Shown here: one piece after another, positions 12,354 through 23,804 of the stretch
Numbering within the stretch: the first letter of the stretch is position 1
Layout: the number at the start of each line of letters is the position of its first letter
NCBI GenBank assembly: GCA_029204225.1
Contig: CM055112.1
Coordinates: 41,756,545 to 41,820,544 of the forward strand
Source of the DNA: Diphasiastrum complanatum
Taxonomy: Eukaryota > Streptophyta > Lycopodiopsida > Lycopodiales > Lycopodiaceae
DNA length: 64,000 nucleotides
Direction: 5' to 3'
Program-made: the position numbers and the translations under genes
Notes under the pieces: model-generated
Told to the model about the DNA's origin: nothing
Seen by the model: only the letters and a program-made list of their open reading frames with translations
Databases searched by the model: none

Positions 12354-12601
12354 AGTTAAGAAACACAATTGAAAACACCCGACCGAATCAATCACCACAG
12401 CACAACGTCAAGTGCAACAAGAACCCAGAATTGCTCTCTTCAAGCTGTATATTCAACTACTTCATAAGTACAAAGATGAGTTTCTTAAAAACACTCAAAG
12501 GGCTCGTAAAAGAAAGATGGCCCGATAACTCTAGAACTAAGCACACATGGTGTCGTCGAAATAAGAAAGCACTGTATAAGTCGATCATTACTATTTTAAC
12601 T
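12354..12601 (-). repeat. copia 1 5' LTR (248 bp)
   Basis: Read on the minus strand it begins AGTTAA and ends TTAACT, a perfect 6-bp inverted terminus. It is about 95% identical by eye to the LTR at 10749-10997. The flanking GTATG at 12602-12606 is the target duplication, and gypsy A RT sequence continues directly beyond it. Confidence 0.85.
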
Positions 12602-12606
12602 GTATG

Positions 12607-13445
12607 CACATGGAATTGCCTAGAATAATCAGCAGCCCGGAGGATAGGTGCATTGGTAAGGGCTTCTTTGAGTTGATTAAATGTGATGCGTTATTCATCC
12701 ATCCATTTGGGAACTACAACTACTTTGTAGATTAAGCGTGATTTGTTAGCGAAATAAAAAATAAAGCACCGATAGTAGCTGGCATGGCCAAAGAAAGAGT
12801 AAACTTTGTGTATTGTACGCGGTTTCGGTAGATTTTGAATGAAAGGATCTTTTCCAATTCTGTGGCAAAAGTGGTTTTATGTTGATCTTCTTCAGCAATT
12901 TGGATCATATTGTATCCGCTAGAGCCATCTAAGAAGGAGTAAGCCTCATCTCCTGCTAGATTTTCTAAAATGGATTCTCCGAAAGGTAATGGAAAATGAT
13001 CACGTTCGGTGACAACATTAAGTTTCTTAAAGTCGACATAGATTCGGAGTTTTCCATTTTTCTTGGGAACGATGAGAATTGGGGAGACCCACTTAGTATG
13101 TTCGATTTCATAGATAAATCCCACATCTGAGAGGCATTGTAATTCTTCTTTGATCTTGGCCTTATAGATTGGATTGCATCTGTATGGATGACTAGCAGTT
13201 GGCCTCGCACCCGGTTTAAGCGGGATATGATGCACAAATACCTGGGGTGAGACGCGTTTCATGTCTTTATAGGTCCACACAAAGACATGTCTATATTTTC
13301 GCACGAGCTTTTCAAGTCGTCTGCATTGTTCGCGATTGAAATGAGTTTCGACGTGGACAATATATTTGTTGGTTTCATTTGGCTCACTCAGAGAAAGTGT
13401 GATAGTTCGCGTAGGGCCTTTGTAGGGCCAATTACCCATTAGAGG
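12607..13445 (-). pseudogene. gypsy A reverse transcriptase fragment
   Basis: On the minus strand this reads the start of Ty3 RT: CNPIYKAKIKEEL, WVSPILIVPKKNGKLRI, the FLDG...YNMIQI palm segment, then HKTTFATE. It then jumps to the sequence just before RNase H. The segment with the catalytic YLDD and the PFGL...STFQ helix is deleted compared with gypsy B at 25130-25430. It matches gypsy B from about 24645 onward. Beyond 13445 gypsy similarity is lost. Confidence 0.8.
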
Positions 13446-14449
13446 AGTTTTTGATTCCAAAAGGGCCATATAAGAAATCATGCCTTAGTAAGAGAATTTT
13501 AGAGAGAGAATGATAAAATGACCAGAATTTTTTCTCGTTTTCTTAGTTTTTGGTGCTGCTTGTCGTCTAAGTTGTGTGGTTGGCTCATTTTTTGAAGTAT
13601 ATTAACAGTGCGCATGAAACAAAGCACACTGCCAAGAAACAAAGCACACACCACAAGCAGGAGAAAATTCCCTCCAAAATTTCATGTGTAAAGGATTACA
13701 CAACTCCTAAAGCCCGTGATCAATATTTGTAGATCGAAGTTTCACATAAATAGAACTTCTAGTCTTTTAGATTTCTCCAGTCATGTTGCCACACTAATTT
13801 GCATGTTAGCTTGTCAAATACTTGTGAGTCATCCTGAAAATGACTTTGAGGAGCTTTGTGAGGAAGTTTTAGCAATGTGGGCTCCTTTTGTAGTTTCTTA
13901 TTGATGCTATATGTCTTGTTCTTGTAGGTGTTGATTGCTTTTTGTAGAGTTCAGGTTTATTGTTATTCTACTCTCCCTTAGATTAATAGATAATATTGTT
14001 GTAGATAATGTACTGATGTTTCCAGCTTCTTGGTTGAGTAAGATGTTCTCTCTATTATTAGATTAACCACCTCTTTCTGTAGGATTAAAGGTCTGGAAGA
14101 CAAGGCTTAACCTTGTAGAGGTTCAAATCCTCTTCTCTTGAACTATTAAAATAAGGGAGAACTTGAAGTTGGGTCTGAATTTTGCTTTTATATTTTTTCA
14201 AATTTGAAAATGCAAATTAAAAAGAACTCAATTATGAAATGAAAATGCAAGATCTTAACTTTTATAGAATCATAAGCAAAATATAAATATTCCATCATAT
14301 TCTATGCAAAGAGTAGATCAATTCTTCTTTTGGCCTCATCTGTATCAGAGTTCAGATAAGAAAGTTATGGCAGATAAAGATTTATAGTACAAGATAAGCA
14401 TTTGATGACGCGACACTTGATTATGTGGAATATCTCCACCACGCGTTAG
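13446..14449. other. unassigned sequence
   Basis: AT-rich sequence in which I recognise neither a coding region nor a repeat with a partner elsewhere in the window. A T-arm-like hairpin at about 14115-14132 does not extend into a tRNA. Confidence 0.4.
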
Positions 14450-14698
14450 ATCCATCCACATCACCATCAATCATGCTTGAAGACACTTTTGGAATGTTCC
14501 CCTCATCAAAGATGACATTTCTACCAACAATCACTTTGTTTGTAGAAGGAATGTAAACCTTGTAGGCTTTACTCATCTCACTATATCCAACAAAAATACC
14601 TCTTCTTGAAGATGGATCCTCCTTGGTCCTATCATCAAGAGTAATGTTGACATATCATGTGCATCCAAAGGCTCTTAGAAAGTTGACACTCGGCCTCT
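14450..14698 (-). pseudogene. copia pol fragment (post-integrase region)
   Basis: Read on the minus strand it gives the conserved segment after the copia integrase: a G-Y-S motif followed by KAYKVYIPSTNKVIVGRNVIFDE. It resembles copia 2 near 19680-19830. It ends exactly where the gypsy B LTR begins, so gypsy B may have inserted into this element. Confidence 0.7.
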
Positions 14699-15475
14699 TG
14701 TTGGCAACTGTGCCAACACAGAGAAAATAAAAAAATAATAAAACTCCGTGGCATGTGTTTTGTAAGACCATGTATGAGTATCTATCAATAAACTTCAAGC
14801 CATGGCATGTGTTTTGTAAGTCCATGAGTAGAAGCTTAAATAATAATAAAATAGCTTAAACTTAGATTTAGAACTTAGACTTAGAAAACTTAAGATTAGA
14901 AATATTTTATCTTAAGTTGTCCTAAGTAAAGAAATCTGAAGTTCTAAATCCTAAGTTAGAAGTTCTAGAAAGGCTAGGAACAGATTAGTCCCATAAGTTA
15001 GTAGACACTTATGGAGGACCCTCCTTGCCATAAAAGGAGAGGTATTTGCATTGTAAATAACACTCTTGAGATTAAGCTATCTTGCTCTCTATTTTGGAGA
15101 ATTATCACTCTATTTCATTTGTGTTCCCCTTGGAAAGGTGCATAGCTTGAGGGAAGGTGCTTGCGCCTCCTCTTCCCTCCTTTTCATCGGTTTAGTACTA
15201 GCCGCAATCTCATTTTACTACCCTTCGGGTGTTAATCTAGGATTAGTCTAGTCACCTTGCTAGTTGGGTAAGCCTTAGCAAGGATTTTTATTGTTGTTAC
15301 TAATTAGTTTATTTCCGTTTCGGGCACTAGTTGGGTAAGCCTTAGTGCTCTCATTCATGTCCATATTTCTGTTGAAGCTTATTGTAGAAACTTAAAAAGT
15401 GGACAAATCTCTACATCCCTATACTACACTCGTAAGTAGATCTAGCCACCGCACTCACTAGAAATACTTCCAACA
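14699..15475 (+). repeat. gypsy B 5' LTR (777 bp)
   Basis: The ends are TGTTGG and CCAACA, a perfect 6-bp inverted pair, followed one base later by a priming site. A CATAAAAG TATA-like box lies at 15029-15036. A 56-bp internal duplication repeats GGCATGTGTTTTGTAAG at about 14749 and 14805. No 3' LTR partner is present in the window. Confidence 0.7.
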
Positions 15476-15476
15476 T

Positions 15477-15490
15477 TGGTGTCGTTGTCA
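15477..15490 (+). promoter_or_regulatory. gypsy B primer binding site
   Basis: TGGTGTCGTTGTCA differs only by C-to-T changes over its first 13 bases from TGGCGCCGTTGCC, a priming site common in plant Ty3 elements (assigned from memory). Its position, one base after the LTR end, fits. Confidence 0.6.
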
Positions 15491-16330
15491 CTTTTTAAGT
15501 ATTTTTCTACCTAGCTTCTTCTCCTTTTTTTCTTTTATTTCTTGTTTCCGTGTTGTATGTTTGCTTGTGTGCTTATCTTTATCTACCAACAAACAGCACG
15601 CGTTTCTCTCCAGGTCCTACAAGAGCTGCGGAGCAACTTCTCAAACCGGGGGGAAGCAACAAAAGAGTCAACTTGAACATTTTCTTCAAAAGGAGTGACC
15701 CAAGTGACTTTTTTCACAACCAAACAGGTATATCAGAATTTGTCAGTCAGTCTACAGCCCTAACAGACCTTGATCTTTCATTTTAACACCTCCACAAATT
15801 CTGACCACAGTCAGATTTTGAGAAAACAGCCTATTATACTGTCAAAATCCCTTATTTCTCATCAAAATCTTTGTCTTAGAATTCGCTGACTTCACTGAGG
15901 CTAGATCTCATTAAGATCAGTCCTTCAGCAGCTCCGCGAATTCTATCTCACAGATTTTGCCCGTTTACTGACAAAACATCACATCTTTTTCTATATTCCC
16001 TATCTGTGAGTCAAACCTCTCTGTTAGAATTTGTCATCAAGCCTAAGAATTCGCCCTCACAGAGCATGATTTCCCTGTACTATCCGCGAATTTTCAATCG
16101 CCAAATTTTTCCAGAAAATCTAAAAAAATCACTATTCTGACATTCAGAATACTTGTTCAGAATTCACGAGTATTACACTTAGATTTATCTACCTCTCAAC
16201 GATTTCTCAGCCTGTCCGCGAATTCTATAACAATCAGAAAGACAAGTTTTTGTCCTACACTATCTATTCTGCAAGCAAACTGTCCCTTTTGCCAAGTACG
16301 ATCCTGCCCTGCTCATTTGTATTCTACATC
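15491..16330 (+). other. gypsy B leader with repeated GAATTC-core motif
   Basis: This is the untranslated leader before the gag ATG at 16331. TCCGCGAATTCT occurs at 15933 and 16215, with variants at 16083. The complementary form AGAATTCGC occurs at 15878 and 16046, with a variant at 16158. Opposite orientations could pair in RNA. No coding sequence is evident. Confidence 0.6.
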
Positions 16331-17278
16331 ATGTCTCGTGACTGTGCTGAATCTTCTAATCCGACTCCACGAATGGATCGAAGAATTCCACGTATCGATG
16401 CACCAAAGTACGCTGGCGAATCTGACCCAGTCCGATTTCTCCAAGACTTTGATAATGCATGCCGTTTTTATGGAGATACCTCTGAAATTGAAAAGCTTCA
16501 CCTATTTCTCATGGTACTCTATGGCACCGCCAAGGAGTGGTACTTGAATCTCGAAACTCCTGATCTTGTTTCTTGGACCACCCTCAAGGACACTCTCATC
16601 AAGCATTTCAAACCATCCAAACTGACTTAGAGCTCGTTCATTCAAATTACTCATATCAACATGCGTCACGAAGAGTCTATTCGAAATTACATTGAGCGTT
16701 TTAAACGTCTCAAAGTAGAATGTGTTGATGAAAATATCACTGAACACATGGCCATAAAACTATTTTTAGTTGGATTGCCTAAAAACATCTGCCGTGAACT
16801 CAAACCAGTTGACCTTTATGACCAGACCCACCGTTTATCGAGCTTACCACCCCTACTCGCCACAACAACTTGTGCCACGACCAGGAGTTTACCAATCACG
16901 ACCACCTGCACCAAATCAATATCCATCCCCACGTCAACAGTTTGTTGTTAACCAACATGCCCCACAAAACGCTGTCCGTTATCTTGATCCTAATACCATC
17001 GGTCCGGCCACCTACTATGTGGAAGACAGTACTCAACCGCAGTACTCTACTGAAACGGTTGTTTATTATACCTATGATTCTAATGCTCAACCACTGGATC
17101 CCAATGCCCAAGCTTATAATCCAAACCAAGCTGTCTTTGCCACACATCAACTACCCGCAATACGAGGATGCTTTATCTGTGCAGGTAAACATCCTAGTAT
17201 TTGTTGCCCAGATAAACTCTGTTTCCCTCCAGCTTGTGAAAATTGTGGTATTGAACATCACGTGAAGGACTGCCCATC
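16331..17278 (+). pseudogene. gypsy B gag
   Basis: The ATG at 16331 begins a Ty3-type gag. The capsid domain shows the pattern DPVRFLQDFDNACRFYG, LFLMVLYGTAKEWY and LKDTLIKHFKP, then after a TAG at 16628-16630 RHEESIRNYIERFKRL. A frameshift near 16830 moves to a Pro/Tyr/Gln-rich region, and a Cys/His cluster (CENCGIEHHVKDC) near 17236-17274 is the nucleocapsid zinc region. Copia 2 interrupts the frame right after this cluster, and the frame resumes at 22890. Confidence 0.8.
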
Positions 17279-17960
17279 TGTAAAAATTACAACAAATAAG
17301 GATCCTAAAACACTTGAAATGATGAGGGAAACAATAGATTATGATTTCATAAGATTAGCACAAGTTGAACCATCAAAATCCATCAAAAATCTATGCTTGA
17401 ACCTCACTAAATGGCCCAAATCCTTGAAGAAGGCTTCACACGTGTGAAAGTAAGGCCTCCCACAGTCTGAGTACTGTACACCAGACCTTCATTCAATCCT
17501 ATAATCATTAGTAATCACAAGTACTCAAATAATTATGAACGTAGAGAGCAATTGCACCATTATGAGAGAAAAATCATGAAATTGCTTGATTTATTTTGGT
17601 GAGATATCATCACCTATATATAAATGATCCATCACGGTTTTGGGCAGGTATGAGTAGCCCTAAACCTATCCCTAATGCTAATTTTGTTGGATCTTTCATC
17701 CCTACCAAGTTAGGGTTGGAATCTTGGAGATCCCTCAACAATGCAAAAATTACCAAAAATAGCTCCTATTTTTTCTCTCTTGTATCTAAGCATAATTTGG
17801 ACTCATTCCAAAGGTTCTAACACTTAGGTCTACTTGAGAACATCCTTATGAATGGAATCCTATGCTATTTGGCACGTGTGACAAGCCACATCATGACCAT
17901 CTAACTATTTACAAGTCATATGACCAAAACTATTCAAGTTAGAATTGTGAATTTTTAAAA
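17279..17960 (-). repeat. copia 2 3' LTR
   Basis: In minus-strand sense it should start TGTTAAAAATTC, but here the start is mutated to TTTTAAAAATTC. It carries a TATATATA box near 17618 and the palindrome CACACGTGTG at 17437-17446. The pol frame runs into it and stops at 17939, with no purine tract in between. Confidence 0.85.
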
Positions 17961-19491
17961 GGTGTTTTTTGAAGTGGTTTAGTAAGTAGATCAGCTACAC
18001 ATTCATTGCTTGGAACATGCTCCAAAGAAATCTCCTTGGCTTGCACCATTTCTCTCACAAAGTGATGGCATATCTCAATGTGCTTAGATCTTGCATGGAA
18101 GATTGGGTTAGATGCAAGGTGTTGGGCTGATATATTGTCATTGTAGATGACTGGTGCCTCCTCTGAATCCATGATCTTTAGCTCCACCAATAATCTCTTG
18201 ATCCAAAGTACCTCCTTTGTAGTGGTTGTCAAAGCTTTGTACTCGGCCTCGGTTGAAGATAGAGATATAGTTTCTTGCTTTTTTGAAAGCCATAAAACCA
18301 CACCTTCTCCTATGAAAGTTGAATAGGCACTTGTTGATTTCCTATCCCTCTTGTCCCCTGCAAAATCTGAATCACTAAATGCATGAAGGTTTATCACATC
18401 TCCTCTATATAGAATCCCAAAATCCAATGTACCTGAGATGTATCTTAGAATCCTCTTAGCCTTTTTCCAATGGATATTCAATGGCTTTTGCATGGATTGG
18501 CTCAACCTACATACACTAAAGCTAAGATCTGGTCTAGTTATAGTGATCCACATTAAGGAACCTATAAGTTGCCTAAAAAAAGTGATGTCCATGAAGGATC
18601 TTTCATCATCTTCATTTGGCACTTTTACATCTTGCTCCATTGGTGTGTCAACACTTTTGCATACTTCCATCTTAAACTTCTTCAAAAGACTTTGAGCATA
18701 GTTTACTTGACTTATAAAGATAAAATCAGACCCTCTAAGTACTTCTATGCCTAAGATGAAGTGAGACACCCTAGATCTACCATCTTGAACTCTAAGGATA
18801 GATCTATCTTGATTTTTTCAATACCATCAACACTATTTCCACTAATGATGATGTCATCTACATAAATGAGTAGAAGTACAATACCAACATCATCAAACTT
18901 AACGTAAAGAGTGGGATCATATTCACTTTGAACAAAAGAAATTGAAATAAGATAGCAATGTAGTCTTGAATTCCAAGATCTCAAGGCTTGCTTCAAGCCA
19001 TAGATGCTTCTTTGAAGATGGCATACTTTGTTCTCCATTCCATGCTTGATGAACCCTTGTGGCTGCTCCATATAGATATCCTCTTCCAAAAAACCATTCA
19101 AGAAAGCATTAGAGACATCCATTTGACATAGAATCCATCCAAAATGTGATGCAAGTGCAATGATTAGCCTTATTGTGACCATCTTGGTCACGGGTGCAAA
19201 AGTTTCCTCATAGTCTATCCCTCTCTCTTGAGCATAACCTTTTGCAACTAATCTTGCTTTATGTTTGTTAACACTCCCATTTGCATTTAAATTAAGCTTG
19301 AAGACCCACTTGCATCCTATTACATTCCTTTCAGGTCTCTCAACAAGCAACCAAGTTTCATTCTCAATCAAGGCATCATACTCATCCAACATAGCTTTAT
19401 ACCATTCTTTGGAGTTCAATGCATCTTCAACATTAGATGGTTCTTCAAAACTAGATAAATCATAAGAAGTGGATGAGATACCCTCAACTTG
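17939..19491 (-). pseudogene. copia 2 RT and RNase H
   Basis: This continues the pol frame after a TAG at 19492-19494. The RT begins at KEWYKAMLDEYDAL and shows WVFKLNLNANGSVNKHKARLV, QMDVSNAFLNG and the catalytic LIYVDDIIISGN near 18830-18865. A one-base insertion near 18762 shifts the frame into 18769-17939. There RNase H shows FSDSDFAGD, SLSSTEAEYKAL and FHARSKHIEI. The C-terminus is cut short: after ADLLTKPLQKTPF the frame enters the LTR directly. Confidence 0.9.
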
Positions 19492-21399
19492 CTATCCTTT
19501 GCCTTGATACATGAGCCTTGATGGCTCCACTTTTGCCCTTGAAGATCTCCTTGGTGTGATAGGTGGGTTTGGTGCTTGCTCCTCCATGAGCTCCTCCTCA
19601 AAACCAAGATCTTGCTCCTCGGCCATCTTCTTCTTGACTGTTGGAGCACTTGAGCCTTCTTCAAGCATATGCATATGATGTTCATCAAAGATGACATCCC
19701 TTGAAACAACAAATTTGTTCAAGGATGGGAGATAGACTTTGTAGCCCTTGCTTGAGCTTGCATATCCAAGCATGATCCCTCTTGTGGAAGATGGATCCTC
19801 CTTGGTTCTTGTTTCCAACGGCACATGCACATAACATATACACCCAAAAACTTTCAAGTGATTAAGATTGGGTTTCTTTCCATACAGGATCTCATAAGGA
19901 GTTTTGCCTTCAATTGCTTTGCAAGACACCCTATTCATCAAGTAGTTTGCACATACAAGAGACTCACCCCAAAAGGATTTGGACAAACAAGCATCTAATC
20001 TTAAAGCCTTAGAACATTCACATAATGTTCTATTCCTTCTTTCAGCAACTCCATTTTGTTGAGGAGTGTAAGGACAAGAAGTCTCTTTCTTGATCCCTTC
20101 CTCCTCACAAAAGGCCTTGAACTCATTGGAGATGAATTCTCCACCATTGTCACTTCTAAGAATCTTGATGCTATGATTATGATGCTTTTCCACAAACAAC
20201 TTGAACTTTACAAAAGTATCAAATACTTGAGACTTGAAGGAAAGTAAGAACACCCAACAATATCTTGAGTAGTCATCAATGAAGGTTAAAAACATGGATG
20301 AACCTCCATTAGATTTGGTGCTATCAATGTGCATCCGAGTGTATGAGTTCAAGAGGATGAGATGACTTTGTGATGGAGTTAGGAAACACCTTCTTATGTG
20401 CCTTGTATTGTAGGAATGTACAAAACACTTACTAGTCATGTGTGAACTAGCACCCGAGTCAATCCACCAAGGATCTTCTCCTTTGAAGCTTGTTGAAGAA
20501 AATATGGACATCATGAGAGAGTCCTCATGTGAACTCTCCTCCTCCTCCTCTTTGATCATGTTGGCTTGGCTTTGATCTTGCTTCCTCTTGAAGCATTCCG
20601 AGGCATAATGCCCCATCTTGCTACAATAGTAGCACTTTACCTTTGATTTGTCCTTCTTGACTTTGGTGGTTGATGGAGATGCCTTTGAGGGTCCTTCTTG
20701 ATCCTCAAGCTTTGTAGACTTCTTTAATGTTGATCCTTTGCCTTTGGACTTGTCTTTTCCTTTGGTGAAGAGAGCTTGGTCATCTCCACCTTGGATGGAA
20801 AGCCTATCCATCCTCTCTTGCATTTGGCTCCTTCTTGATTCCTCGGCCATGAGTGTGCCTTGGAGTTCTTCAAGTATGGGTAGCTTACCCATAATTGCAT
20901 ATCCCTGAACCAAATTGTCAAATTCAAAGCTTAGTCCATTCAATATGAGTTGAACAAGCTCTTCATCCTTGATAGGATCACCTATGAAGGCTAGCTCTTT
21001 GTTCAATTTCTTTACTCTTAGGACAAAAGTATGTGCACTCTCTCCTTTCTTTTGATAGCTTCTATAGATTTGATTCTTCAAAGCTAACATTCTAGTTTGG
21101 TTCTTGGATTCATAGACATTTTGCAAAGTCTCCCAAGCATCTTGAGCCGAAGTGCAATCTCCTACCTCTCTTAAGAGTTCATTTGCAACATTCAACTTTA
21201 TGCAATGTAGTGCAACATTGCACCTCTTGATGTATTTGGCTTTTTCTTGAGGATGAATAGGTTCACCCTCCTTACCATTTACAATTTCCATCAGATCTTG
21301 CATGATCATGATGGATTCTATTCTAACTTTCCATATGGAATAGTTAGTTTTGTTGAGCCTTTCATTAGTATCCAAAAGATATGCATTTATAGATGCCAT
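19492..21399 (-). pseudogene. copia 2 gag, protease and integrase
   Basis: A 635-codon open frame starts at the ATG at 21399. Gag has the NYSIWKVRIESI pattern and a CCHC knuckle (CYYCSKMGHYASEC) near 20590-20640. The protease site is WIDSGASSHMT near 20440-20470. The second half of the protease and the pre-integrase zinc finger are deleted, so the frame goes almost directly into the integrase. There all three catalytic acids are visible: Asp in RMHIDSTK, Asp in LRSDNGGEF, Glu in GVAERRNRT. The post-integrase segment and a basic SSRAKVEPSR linker follow. Only the loss of the protease half disables this part. Confidence 0.9.
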
Positions 21400-22193
21400 C
21401 TAGTCTCCTAATCAAGGACTTGACACAAATGAAGGTTATTTCTATTGATTTGATTGAAGATCTACCTTATCCCACTTCTTAGGGACTTGAAAAGATCAGT
21501 AATAGACTTCCTATAAAGATCTAAGAATGATCTCTAACAAAATCAAATCATAGAATACTAGAAACAATGCACTTGCTTGATTGAAGTAGACAATACTAGT
21601 AGAATTGCCCCTCTTTCTATAAAGAACATTAAAGCTTCCAAATGATCTGATCAAGAGTGAATTTCAGCAACCTAATATACTTCCAAAATCACTTGTAAAA
21701 GATCTAAATGGAACGCAATGAGGATGCAACACAATCTACTATCCAATCACAAGCAAAAATGATTAAAATTGATGAAAAATTGATCTAATTTGGTGCATAA
21801 GTCAAGAAATGGTTGGACTGAACCTAAATCACTTTAGGAGGTGTCCACTACACCTTAGAACAGCCTTGAAGAGTCCCCAAAACTTTGATCTTCCCTCTCC
21901 TTGAATGCTAGAAAGCCTCCTCTATGAAATCACCTCCAAAACTCTTAGAAATCAATGCTTGGAGCAAGCAAAACTTGCTATCTTGGTATGTGAATTGAAT
22001 TCAACTTTGCCTCTGGTTTTAGACACCTAAACACCTGCAAATGAAGTCACACAACACCAATATCCAATGTATTTGACTCACTTTGAGTTCTAGAATCAAT
22101 ACTAGATGCTAAGATCCAATTTACACAAGATTTAGATCAAAAATTGTGATTAAATTGAATGAAATCCAAGGATTTAGCTCATTTCAGCCTTTA
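21400..22193 (-). other. copia 2 leader
   Basis: Non-coding leader between the PBS and the gag ATG, about 790 bp, without a recognisable ORF. Confidence 0.7.
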
Positions 22194-22206
22194 GGCTCTG
22201 ATACCA
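22194..22206 (-). promoter_or_regulatory. copia 2 primer binding site
   Basis: On the minus strand TGGTATCAGAGCC follows the LTR end directly. It is the initiator-Met tRNA complement used by most plant copia elements. Confidence 0.9.
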
Positions 22207-22889
22207 TGTAAAAATTACAGCAAATAAGGATCCTAAAACACTTAAAATGATGAGGAAAACAATAGATTATGATTTCATAAGATTAGCACAAGTTGAACTA
22301 TCAAAATCCATCAAAAATCTAGGCTTGAACCTCACTAAATGGCCCAAATCCTTTGAAGAAGGCTTCACACGTGTAAAAGTATAGCCTCCCACAATCTGAG
22401 TACTGTACACCAGACCTTCATTCAATCCTATAATCATTAGTAATCACAAGTACTCAAACAATTATGAACATAGAGAGCAATTGCACCATTATGAGAGAAA
22501 AATCATGAAATTGCTTGATTTATTTTGGTGAGATATCATCACCTATATATACATGATCCATTACGGTTTTGGGCAGGTATGAGTAGCCCTAAACCTATCC
22601 CTAATTCTAATTTTGGTGGATCTTTCATCCCTACCAAGTTAGGGTTGGAATCTTGGAGATTCCTCAACAATGCAAAAACTACCAAAAATAGCTCCTATTT
22701 TTTCTCTCTTGTATCTAAGCATAATTTGGACTCATTCCAAAGGTTCTAACACTTAGGTCTACTTGAGAACATCCTTATGAATGGAATCCTATGCTATTTG
22801 GCACCTGTGACAAGCCACATCATGACCATCTAACTATTTACAAGTCATATGACCAAAACTAGTCAAGCTAGAATTGTGAATTTTTAACA
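22207..22889 (-). repeat. copia 2 5' LTR
   Basis: The LTR runs from TGTTAAAAATTC to AATTTTTACA on the minus strand, with canonical TG...CA ends. It has a TATA box near 22545 and a slightly altered CACACGTGTA near 22367. Confidence 0.9.
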
Positions 22890-23804
22890 CCATCCCGATC
22901 CAAACCTGCTACTCCAGTCTGTTCAGTGCAAGTAGAAACTTTACCAGTTGAAACTCATCCTGCTTGGGTCTTGACTTGGGCACAAACCCAACGCCAAGCC
23001 CCTACACTTGCACCCAGCAAAACTCAATCATAGGTTGTTCTTCCAAGTGATGATTCAACCCCGATAGTTTATCCTCACCCATCTGAATAAATTCGGCTGC
23101 ATCATGAGTATCGCCAGCAAATCCGTAATGTCGACCAACAATCTTTCTCTTCCCATAAAGTACCTCACAAGCCCTTTGAAAGCAAAACCCTTGAAGGTAT
23201 CAAAGTTTGGAGATATTTACTACAAGCCAATGTCACTCTTCCCTTCCATGTCCTCTGGAAGCATGCTGGCCAGTGGAAACAACAGATCCAATCCAATACC
23301 ACCACCACTATTGATGAGTTGTCTGAAATGCTCTTACATCTAACCAATCCACTCAGCGAATGAGGCAACATCAAAATCCCAGCTACCCATCATCAATTCC
23401 GTGAATTTTTAGTAGTACTCGATGGAGGTTCTAGGGTTAATATCATTTCCACATCCCTCATGATGGAATGGAATCTGAAAGACAAGCTAGCCAAACCTAC
23501 TTGTTAGCTTCGAATGGATGATCAAAGTGTGGTCCGACCTACTGGTTTCCTTCCGCACATGCTGATCAAACTAGGAGGTCTCAAATTTTCTGTTGACCTT
23601 GTAGTACTTGATATTCCCAATAATGCCTATTCCTATGAATTACTACTTGGTCGTCCATGGCTCACCAATGCACGAGTCATTCATGACTGGAGCAAAGGCC
23701 GAGTCACTTTTGGTAATTGTGACAATTCAATCACAATTGACTCAATGGGTAAACTCAAACCTGCACGCATACATGACGAGGGATCCTCAACCACCATCAT
23801 GTAA
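22890..23804 (+). pseudogene. gypsy B gag end and protease
   Basis: This resumes the reading interrupted by copia 2. After a degraded gag tail, a retropepsin-type protease appears with LDGGSRVNIIS near 23420-23450 and LLGRPWLTNARVIHDW near 23641-23690. Stops lie at about 23030 and 23087-23361, and one splits the protease near 23503. The cleanest part is 23514-23804. Gypsy D has the same arrangement with an intact LLGRPWL block. Confidence 0.8.

Larger units (their letters stand above)
17279..22889 (-). mobile_element. copia 2, complete LTR element (5611 bp)
   Basis: LTRs lie at 17279-17960 and 22207-22889, flanked by CCATC at 17274-17278 and 22890-22894. The LTRs differ at about 22 positions by eye, about 97% identity. 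The element is on the minus strand inside gypsy B gag, so it is younger than gypsy B. The coding region is disabled by one stop, one frameshift and an internal deletion. Confidence 0.92.

Noticed and set aside
12066-12398. 110-residue minus-strand ORF as a host gene.
   Set aside because: It begins inside the copia 1 5' LTR, crosses the PBS and leader, and ends past the inversion break.
14095-14140. Possible tRNA gene: AGAGG-TTCAAAT-CCTCT forms a perfect T-arm-like hairpin with a GGTTCAAATCC B-box.
   Set aside because: No matching acceptor stem, D-arm or complete cloverleaf could be drawn around it; most likely chance or a tRNA-derived scrap.
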